DNA of 15,646 nt from Thalassiosira profunda. Taxonomy: Eukaryota; Bacillariophyta; Thalassiosirophyceae; Thalassiosirales; Thalassiosiraceae. The stretch's first letter is position 1. Each line of letters starts with the position of its first letter. The stretch is from positions 1 to 15,646 of the forward strand of contig JALLAP010000244.1 of NCBI GenBank assembly GCA_036939355.1. The letters run 5' to 3'. Of this stretch, positions 9,651 to 15,646 are shown piece by piece. The translations under genes were made by a program, and so were the position numbers. The notes beneath the pieces were generated by a model. It saw nothing but the letters and a program-made list of their open reading frames with translations, was not told the origin of the DNA and made no database searches.

Positions 9651-9955
9651 GCAATGCCGTTCGCCTCGGCCAGCCTCTGCCTCTCGGCCACGTTCGCCGG
9701 CAAAGGCCCGGGTTGGGGGTTGAGGGACGAGAGAGGCGTCGTCCACGTGGGTGGGCGGGAGGGGAAGGGGAAGGCGGGGCTGCGAGCTCTCCCGTGTTTA
9801 TGTCTTTGCTAGTGCAATCTACGGTCACTTAGATCACTCGTGACCTCTTTGCAGGCGAAGCTAACTGAAACGATGCTTGTTTCTCTCCCCTCGAGAACGG
9901 GCTTGCCGGCGCCCCCACTCCCCCCGCACCCCAACCCATCCTCCCCGCCCGCTCT
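9651..9955. other. intergenic, possible 5' part of the remnant
   Basis: Besides the possible extra coding piece near 9635-9710 there is only GC-rich sequence. Pyrimidine-rich and C-rich tracts at 9891-9955 lie in the 3' flank of the 607-residue gene. No clear poly(A) hexamer for that gene was found. Confidence 0.35.
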
Positions 9956-11779
9956 CTAGTAGTCGAGAAGGAGCTTGTCCAAGTGCTCGAACTGGGAAGC
10001 ATCGTCGAGGACGTACACCTCCTCTCCAACTTCGAACGAGTTCTTCTTCTGCTCGTTGATGTGCTTGACGATGTCGCACTCGGGCCCATGAGCGCCGTCG
10101 AAAAAGCCGAAGGTGCGAGCGGCTCTGGCGTCTTTGGTCAAGAAGTCGTACTGCCGCTTGATTCTCGACGGCGGGTTCAGAAGGAGGAAGCGAATGAAGT
10201 CGGGCGGGAGCGTTCCCTCGGGGAGCCGGCGCTCGATCGACTTATTGAGCAAGACAGTGAACACCCCAGCTAGCAATCTGGCCCTCCGATCGTTGTACGT
10301 TTTCCCCACGCCGCCGAGATAGTCGCCCTGGCTCTCGTCGGTCCCTCCGTCGAGCGTGGCGCTCGCCGTCCTCTTGAAATGAGTAAGATTCTCGCGCCGA
10401 TTGTTGCCGCAGCTGGTGAAAACGCACTTGAGGTCTTTGGCAACGTCGCAGGCCGATGGCTCGTGCTCCTCGCTGTCGAGGCCGAAGATGAGCGCCCCTT
10501 CGATGAATTCCGCAACGGACGTTCTCCGTGGCTCGTATCGCTCCCCAGGATGAAATGCCGCCCACAGCTTTTGGGCCCGGTCGTGAAGATCTGCCTCATC
10601 CTTGCAGTGGGCGTATGCCTCCTTCATCGTCATGGAGAACGCGATCCCGACGAACAGGCCGCCGCACCCCATATTGCGGAAGAGGTACTCGCGGCCGTTG
10701 CCGAGGTTGAGCACTGCCTTCATCCTACTCAGAGTGCACTGCTCGCTCCCATCCCAACGTTTGATGGCATCCTCCAAGGGCGCCAGCGCCTGTTGAGCGG
10801 CGAGGACGCCCTTGCTGCTCTTCGCATTGTTGCCCTGCTTCTTATTCTTCCTGCTCTCCCTCGCATCGTGTTGACCGAAGATGTGCCCGATCGCACTTGT
10901 TTCGTTCCAGGATACGATGTCTTCTCGGAAGCTCTTTGCGTCGTCGGTCGACTGGGCAGCATCCGCGTCCATCTTGTTGGCAACCATGGCCTGGTACGAC
11001 GATAAGTTCTGGTAGAACCGCGCAAGGTTCATCATGAGTTTGGGAAGGATGGAGAGATTCGGCTTCTCGGGATCGCACGCGATCGTGATTTGGGCAACGA
11101 TCGCGTCGACGAGTCCAAGCTTCACAAGCGTGACTTTCTCGCCGCCCCCCACGAAGTCCCGGCGGATCTCGTCGACCCTTTGTCGCGTCTGAGCGAGCAA
11201 CGCCTTGCAGTCGGCGACGCTGCGCTCGACAGCGAGGTTCTCGCGGAGGACACAGCCTGCATTCGAGAGAGCTTGGGCAGGCCTCTCTGCGCCCCCCTCC
11301 TTCCTGGCTATTGGTGGGTTGTCGCGCGGTTTCTTCGCGGTCCTCCCAGACGTCCTTCGTCCGCCCTCTCTGCCCCCCTGATTTGATTTCCGGCGCTTCC
11401 GGGATTCCGTCCTCCCTTGCGAGGAAGTCGCGTTGTCCTCGTCGCTAGAGCCACCGCCATCGGAGCCTTCGTCGCCCGCGCCGTCGGCCCACGCTTGCTC
11501 GACCGCTCGGCACGCATCCTCCCGGAGCTGGGAAAGGCAGCCCTCGTCCAGCTGCGTGCAGATGTCAGTTTTCAAGTACGACAAGACCTCGAGGCCGTCC
11601 TCGATCATCTCGTGAATGTGGTCGACAACCTCGCGGAGGGTTTCGGCATCCTTGCCCCTCGCGTTCTTCGCAATCGACTCCACCAGGCCGATGGCGTGCA
11701 GCCCATGCCTCTGGATGGCTGTCGTCTTTAGCGCCGTGCCCCCAAACAGCTCCCGTTCGGTTTCCGGGGTCAGTGGCAT
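9956..11779 (-). CDS. unrecognised 607-residue protein, single exon
   Basis: This is one uninterrupted minus-strand frame from ATG (11779, A at -3) to TAG. Residues 1-100 are helical and charged (ETLREVVDHIHEMIEDGLEVL). Residues 100-120 form an acidic Gly/Ser linker. Residues 127-152 form a strongly basic stretch (SRKRRK ... GRTAKKPR) that looks like a nuclear signal. From about 165 to 607 there is a mixed, apparently globular region with segments such as YLFRNMGCGGLFVGIAFSM, AFHPGERYEP, FTSCGNNRREN and FIRFLLLNPPSRIKRQYDF. No signal peptide or clear membrane helix is present, and I found no catalytic motif or known family. The length, coherent composition and lack of stops argue that it is a real gene. 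It is divergent from the coiled-coil gene at 12157 and may share its promoter. Nuclear location is inferred only from the basic stretch. Confidence 0.8.
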   Translation of the reverse strand: MPLTPETERELFGGTALKTTAIQRHGLHAIGLVESIAKNARGKDAETLREVVDHIHEMIEDGLEVLSYLKTDICTQLDEGCLSQLREDACRAVEQAWADGAGDEGSDGGGSSDEDNATSSQGRTESRKRRKSNQGGREGGRRTSGRTAKKPRDNPPIARKEGGAERPAQALSNAGCVLRENLAVERSVADCKALLAQTRQRVDEIRRDFVGGGEKVTLVKLGLVDAIVAQITIACDPEKPNLSILPKLMMNLARFYQNLSSYQAMVANKMDADAAQSTDDAKSFREDIVSWNETSAIGHIFGQHDARESRKNKKQGNNAKSSKGVLAAQQALAPLEDAIKRWDGSEQCTLSRMKAVLNLGNGREYLFRNMGCGGLFVGIAFSMTMKEAYAHCKDEADLHDRAQKLWAAFHPGERYEPRRTSVAEFIEGALIFGLDSEEHEPSACDVAKDLKCVFTSCGNNRRENLTHFKRTASATLDGGTDESQGDYLGGVGKTYNDRRARLLAGVFTVLLNKSIERRLPEGTLPPDFIRFLLLNPPSRIKRQYDFLTKDARAARTFGFFDGAHGPECDIVKHINEQKKNSFEVGEEVYVLDDASQFEHLDKLLLDY

Positions 11780-11852
11780 GTTTCATGTCGTAGAGCAGTC
11801 TCCAATGCCCGGCAGCGATTGCAAGGGCTTTGTTGTGGCCTGGGAAGCGTCT

Positions 11853-11884
11853 CAGACGGCCGTTTTGGTGCGAGTGGCCGTCTG
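11853..11884. repeat. 9-bp perfect inverted repeat (hairpin)
   Basis: CAGACGGCC at 11853-11861 pairs exactly with GGCCGTCTG at 11876-11884, across a 14-base loop. It lies about 75 bp upstream of the start of the 607-residue gene, so it is in its promoter or 5' leader. Confidence 0.7.
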
Positions 11885-11889
11885 GCACC

Positions 11890-11901
11890 GGACGGCCGTC
11901 C
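11890..11901. repeat. perfect 12-bp palindrome GGACGGCCGTCC
   Basis: This fully self-complementary word lies five bases after the preceding hairpin and shares its ACGGCC core. Tight spacing of related palindromes suggests binding sites for a dimeric DNA-binding protein, which is an inference. Confidence 0.65.
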
Positions 11902-12082
11902 TGCTAGCTGCACAAACCTGGCGAAACTTTCTTCTTCTTCTTTGCGCTTCCTCTCCAGCAGCTGCTGCGGCGTAGGAGACGCGTCTGGCGTAGCTGAGCC
12001 GCAGCACTCGAATCAAAAAACTGAGCCGTTCCAGCGATTTCACTTTTCTCAAACTGAAACGCTCAAGGTTTTTTGTATTGAG

Positions 12083-12105
12083 AACGGCGGCCGTCCGGCG
12101 CCGTT
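12083..12105. repeat. 7-bp inverted repeat around a further GGCCGTC core
   Basis: AACGGCG at 12083-12089 pairs with CGCCGTT at 12099-12105. A GGCCGTCC word begins at the end of the left arm and runs into the loop. It is about 50 bp upstream of the start codon at 12157, on the opposite side of the divergent promoter from the other two palindromes. Confidence 0.55.
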
Positions 12106-12156
12106 GGTCGCCTCACAACTGGCGACCCCCGTTCCCCCAACGCCACCCGAGACAAA

Positions 12157-13154
12157 ATGCCCAAACCAAACAGGCGACGGACGGTGAGGGGCAAGGTGAC
12201 CGCCTGGGGAGGGAAGCACGAAGACACAACGTGAGTGATCGTCCCGGGGGCCATCGATTGTTGCATCAGCGCCATCCATCGTCCCCGCTCACCTCCGCCC
12301 CTCGCGTTTCCCGTCCCCTTCCCAGCGTCATCAAGGCGGAGATCCAAGCGAGCACGAACACGGTCGTTGGCGAAGTTGGCAAGCTCCGCGAGGACCAGAA
12401 CACTCATTTCGACGAAGCCAAGACGCGCGCGGCGGAGGACAAGGCGGAGTTGAAGGACCACGTCTCGGAGCGGATCGAGGGCCTCGAGCAGACCGTCCTC
12501 CACGCGAAGGAGGACGAGATCAACGACCTGAAGGCGAAGATCGCCGAGAAGGACGTGGCCCTTTCCAAAAAGGACGAGACGATCGCGGAGAAGGACCAGA
12601 CGATCCAGGTCCAAACCCGCACCATCGACAACTTGTCCACGCCCGTCAAGGCTCCCAAGCCGGCCAACGTCCCCTCGTTCATTTCCACCAACGTCGGGGG
12701 CAGCACGGCCTCCCGGTCCCTCAGCTCCAAGCTCGAGTCGGCCCCCGAGACCGTCCCCAAGGCGCAGTACGACGCCGCCGTCTTGGACAAGAAGAAGTCC
12801 GCGGCAGAGATCCTGGAGCTCGAGAAGGAGAACAGGCGACAGTCCTTGGCAATCAAAGACCGGGACGACAGGCTTCGCTCGTACAATCGCCGCGATACCA
12901 TGAACGTCAACCCGACGGAGACCCCCCACACTCCAAGCATGGTCCGCGCCAAAGATATCCATTGCGACCGCATGGAAAACGGTCGCGTGATCGCCGCCGG
13001 GCAGACGACTGAGGTGCTGCCGCGCAAGTCGGAGTCCAGGGCCGGCAAGCGGGCGGACGCTGCCACGGCGGAGCCCAGGTCGACGCGCAAGTCGGGGATC
13101 CCCCCACGGACGCCTTCGAGGAGGTCCACCCGCACCCCTTCGAGGTTCAAGTAG
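12157..13154 (+). CDS. basic coiled-coil protein with Thr-Pro-Ser-Arg tail, 300 residues
   Basis: Two exons, 12157-12230 and 12326-13154, are joined across a 95-bp intron (GTGAGT ... CCCAG), in phase, within a Thr codon. The start context is strong (GACAAAATGC). The protein begins with a very basic stretch (MPKPNRRRTVRGKV). A long heptad-like coiled coil follows at about 26-125 (KEDEINDLKAKIAEKDVALS), then a Ser/Pro-rich linker, a second helical piece near 185-225 (AAEILELEKENRRQSLAIKD), and a basic tail. The tail repeats TPSR-type words (RTPSRRSTRTPSRFK) that would suit proline-directed kinases. This layout is seen in many cytoskeletal, centrosomal and chromosomal proteins, but I cannot assign a family. 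It is divergent from the 607-residue gene. Confidence 0.8.
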
Positions 13155-13716
13155 CCGGAACGTTGACCGCCGGTGGTTCTTTTTGGGCTGGTGCCTCGCC
13201 TCTTGCTCCGGCCGGATCGCTCACGTGAGCGGCTCGCTCGCTGCCTGTTGTGTAGACAGACCGCCTAGTTCCACCAGTAACAGTAACCGCAACTTGCAAG
13301 AAACAGAAGCGTACCCCCACCTCCACAAGTCTCTCTCAGCTGTGCTTTCTCCTCTCTCATCTTCCTCTCGCCGTTGCGCAGCACATTAGGATGCATCTCG
13401 GCATCGAATACTCTGCCTCCTCACACGCGAGCAGGGTCCGTTCCCTGCTCGCCGGGCCGGCACCGGGGCTCTCGAACCGCGTGCAAGGAGCTTGGCAGAC
13501 CGGACCCTAGAGGCACCACGAAAGAAGACATCCCAAGCGACGTCCGGGTTTCCCGCTCCACCCTCTCTCGCGCGAACCAGGTACTATGGTTGGGCATGCC
13601 TGCTTGCTCTGGCCGCGGCGGGTTCCAATCTTGGCGTCGTCCGAGGAGGTCACGCAGACCCCGTCTGCAGTGGGAAGGCAGCCAATTGTTGCACGCATGC
13701 AATGTGGTTTGGCGCG
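13155..13716. other. 3' flank of the 300-residue gene and unassigned sequence
   Basis: No gene is firmly supported. There is no AATAAA close to the stop at 13154, so the 3' end of that transcript is undefined. A pyrimidine-rich stretch (about 13320-13375) could be a promoter-proximal or splice-acceptor tract. A plus-strand frame at 13492-13806 reads like a hydrophobic N-terminus but was not accepted. Confidence 0.35.
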
Positions 13717-14244
13717 TCAGCTTGTCAAGCGAGGCTCTTTGCATGGCGCGTCTACCACCCAACGAACGCGCCAGCCTGGACTGCCTCGACAGGAAGAAGG
13801 GGGTAGAGCGGATCGACACGTGGCGACGTGCCCTCGTCGCCGTGGCCGTGTGGAGGTGGCATCGTCCGCGCGGGCGGCGGCGGCATTCGCTTCCGCGAGG
13901 GGCGTAGCCGTGGTTGCGGCAGCGGTGGCCGCGCTCGTCGTTGCAGGCAAGGACGTCGTCGCGATTGCCGCATCCGCTGCGCTCGCGGTCGTTGTTGCGA
14001 TCGTCGCGCCCGTCGACTCCACCGGCGAGGCCGTGCTCGCGGTGACAGTCTCGGTGTCCTTGGACTTGTCGTCCCCCGCGGCGCCCCATCCGACCCGTAG
14101 CCAGTAGGGATCGTGCATCAATATCGACGATTGGCGGGCGCCGCGGAAGGCGATGCCCGATATGGAAACGGGATGCTCGCTCGCGGTTGGATGTTGTTCG
14201 TCCAGCTCTCGTCCGCGGCTCCCCCCGTCGCCCCCACCGCTCTG
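13717..14244 (-). CDS. possible exon of an unrecognised gene, Ala/Thr-rich
   Basis: A minus-strand frame is open from just after a TAG at 14247-14245, which could also be a splice acceptor (GTGCGTAG), to the stop at 13717. Its first half reads like real protein (DEQQHPTASEHPVSISGIAF, then HDPYWLRVGWGAAGDDKSKD). It then becomes a low-complexity Ala/Thr tract (ATIATTTASAADAAIATTS), and its last 40 residues look like read-through. An intron donor before that end is likely but not located. The first exon would have to lie to the right, across the N at 14441. Overlapping frames on both strands are also open here because of the high GC content, so this is tentative. Confidence 0.3.
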   Translation of the reverse strand, partial: QSGGGDGGSRGRELDEQHPTASEHPVSISGIAFRGARQSSILMHDPYWLRVGWGAAGDDKSKDTETVTASTASPVESTGATIATTTASAADAAIATTSLPATTSAATAAATTATPLAEANAAAARADDATSTRPRRRGHVATCRSALPPSSCRGSPGWRVRWVVDAPCKEPRLTS

Positions 14245-14423
14245 CTACGCACAACCTCCCCACCCCATCGTCGAGAAGCATGAGGGTGTATGTAACAGGA
14301 AGAGGCTTTGTGACCCGAGACGGCCGGAGAGGGCCTTCCTTGAGACAACGCCACAGCCCCCCTGAGGATCGAAGACGGAGTGCACGCCGGCTCTTCTCGT
14401 TCCGGTCTTCGTATGAACAGATC

Positions 14424-14458
14424 GAGCATAAAGGCCCTCCNGAGCATAAAGGCCCTCC
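14424..14458. repeat. exact 17-bp duplication flanking a single N (probable assembly join)
   Basis: GAGCATAAAGGCCCTCC at 14424-14440 is repeated at 14442-14458, with only the N at 14441 between. This is what results when two contigs sharing a short end overlap are joined without merging. A real tandem duplication is less likely. Confidence 0.8.
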
Positions 14459-15646
14459 AGAAGGCAAGACGGCCGAGCGAGTCGGTGACGATGTTGGCAT
14501 ACCCGGCTTCCGAAGACACCTCTGTTCATAGGTCGTCGTGGATGAATTACCCTGGCTCCCTCATGCTCATTATGATTGCACGGCACCACAAGCGTCACAT
14601 CTTTCCGCTCGCTCAGAGGTTGGCTGATGACTGAAGTGGACCTCCTCCCGAAATACGAGACGTACAAAGAACAGTCCGCGAACAAATGACGCAAACGCTC
14701 TTTCCCTTCGCCCCTGCACACATTTCTTGCCCCCCTCGCCACCAATAGTGGCAAATAGATAACACTGAATGGTACTTAGAGATGAGAAACATCGATTTTG
14801 CATGACAAGGGTTGGTACAACTGCAACGCATAATCCACAAGCGACACCAGGCATACCTAGGAGACTTTGCACAGCGTGCGGTTTGGCGCGACAACCGTCA
14901 GCGAGCGTCTGTGGGAAATCTTGCACCACCGATTCCTCCCGAGAATTGCTCGACAGGATGCTGGGAAGAGGGTTGCAGTATGGTTGACATGAGACGCCAC
15001 GCAACGGATTCCTGCCTTTCACATCGCATTTTCACACTACACGTGCACTATCGCTCAACAGACCGGAGCAGGGTCAATCCGGCCGCACTGAACGCCCCCG
15101 CGAGTGACGGGCCGGAGCGGGGCTCAAGGCAAAGGGGGCGGTGCGCCGCCGCTCCGCTCGGCTGATGCGGCGCGCGCGGCAAGAGGGGGGTGAGAGTCTT
15201 GGAGGGTGTCAATGACACTAAAGGACGCGGGACAAAAAGATACCTCCACTAAAGGACGCTCGCCTGTGGTCCACTTCTCGCTTCTCGCTCCCTGCCTCGC
15301 TCACGCTCGACGCTCCACGGTCGATCGCCCTGCCTCTCGCTCCCACATAGCTCGGCCCGGCTCGGAGCGTGGCCCACTCCGCCAAGGGGGCAGTCCGTGC
15401 GGCTCAGTGCAGGATCGTTGCGGGCTCATTTTTTAGTGGCCTTCTCTTATCACTACATACCAAACACGCCACACATGTCAGCCTCCTCTCGAAGGCATCA
15501 ACACATGCCATGTCGCGTCGCCCCCAAGTCTGCCACGTCCCCAAAGTCGCCGTCAACGTGCGGGGGGTGGGGCTCAGCAGGGATGTCGAATTGATTTCTA
15601 CAGTGACTTCGCGATGTCGCGATATCATAGCCCCGCGCCTCCGTCT
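14459..15646. other. unassigned right end, no gene supported
   Basis: About 1.2 kb with only short, overlapping, motif-poor frames. A GC-rich block (about 15080-15180) includes the small hairpin GGCGG-TGCG-CCGCC near 15137-15150. A pair of 13-bp direct repeats follows. No tRNA, rRNA or transposase was recognised. If the N at 14441 marks a contig join, this part may not truly adjoin the rest. Confidence 0.4.
15216..15259 (+). repeat. 13-bp direct repeats CACTAAAGGACGC
   Basis: Exact copies lie at 15216-15228 and 15247-15259, 31 bp apart. A shorter inverted match (TTTAGTGG) is at 15432-15439. They could be remains of a non-autonomous element or a local duplication. No transposase or clear ends were seen. 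Confidence 0.45.

Larger units (their letters stand above)
11780..12156. promoter_or_regulatory. divergent promoter between the 607- and 300-residue genes
   Basis: These 377 bp separate two start codons pointing outward, so they probably hold both promoters. The left half has three copies of a GGCCGTC/GACGGCC core, two of them in a hairpin and one in a perfect 12-bp palindrome. A further copy lies near 12090. Other self-complementary words are CAGCAGCTGCTG (about 11957-11968) and AGACGCGTCT (about 11977-11986). The latter contains ACGCGT, the fungal MluI cell-cycle box, but that meaning is not established in this organism. An AT-rich stretch lies near 12008-12080. No TATA box was identified. 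Confidence 0.55.

Noticed and set aside
9315..9812. Plus-strand frames of 116-165 residues opposite the orphan gene piece
   Set aside because: No motif and shadow-like composition. The minus strand there has a phase-consistent intron, which these frames do not explain.
12063..12962. 299-residue minus-strand frame antisense to the 300-residue gene
   Set aside because: It mirrors the coiled-coil coding sequence, runs across its intron and has Leu/Val/Arg-rich shadow composition.
13492..13806. Plus-strand frame with a hydrophobic start and several Cys, like a secreted or membrane protein N-terminus
   Set aside because: The hydrophobic part is Ala/Leu from GC-rich codons. There is no consistent continuation or splice model, and overlapping frames are equally open.
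14769..14987. Plus-strand frame with TPGIPRRLCTACGLARQ, like the second half of a GATA zinc finger
   Set aside because: The first C-x2-C pair of the finger is missing and no adjoining exon supplies it. The frame is short and competes with others. Probably chance, or at most a dead remnant.

Overview
The window looks like nuclear DNA of a eukaryotic microbe, most likely an alga or related protist. Genes carry short GT-AG spliceosomal introns of about 67-120 bp, mostly with GTGAGT or GTAAGT donors. Gene density is high, on both strands, and there are no Shine-Dalgarno sites or operons. The first gene has repeated helicase-associated (HA) domains without a helicase, an architecture I associate with diatoms, other stramenopiles and haptophytes. 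The taxon is therefore an inference, and I cannot name a species.

Left part (1-7293): a plus-strand gene (373-3741) encodes four HA-type modules, two copies of an unrecognised Cys domain, a C2HC finger and a basic, proline-rich tail. Its frame is broken at several places. It meets, tail to tail, a minus-strand XPG/RAD2 nucleotide-excision-repair endonuclease (7293-3757) in three exons. The XPG is apparently complete at 1125 residues, with its catalytic residues, a ubiquitin-interacting-motif-like helix and a PCNA-binding box. The two stop codons are only 15 bp apart.

Middle (7294-11779): a complete three-exon minus-strand gene for a 178-residue coiled-coil protein (8837-8106) has a recent 24-residue internal duplication. 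Next comes a spliced but 5'-undefined minus-strand gene remnant (9650-9292). After it is a single-exon minus-strand gene for a 607-residue protein (11779-9956) that I do not recognise.

Right part (11780-15646): a 377-bp divergent promoter carries several palindromes sharing a GGCCGTC core. It separates the 607-residue gene from a plus-strand two-exon gene for a 300-residue basic coiled-coil protein (12157-13154). Beyond that the sequence is GC-rich and mostly unassigned. It holds a possible minus-strand exon, and one N flanked by an exact 17-bp duplication that looks like an assembly join.

No tRNA, rRNA, CRISPR array, insertion sequence or autonomous transposon was recognised. The genes do not form one evident pathway. 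The best candidates for undescribed biology are the HA/Cys-domain protein, the 607-residue orphan and the palindromic divergent promoter it shares with the coiled-coil gene.
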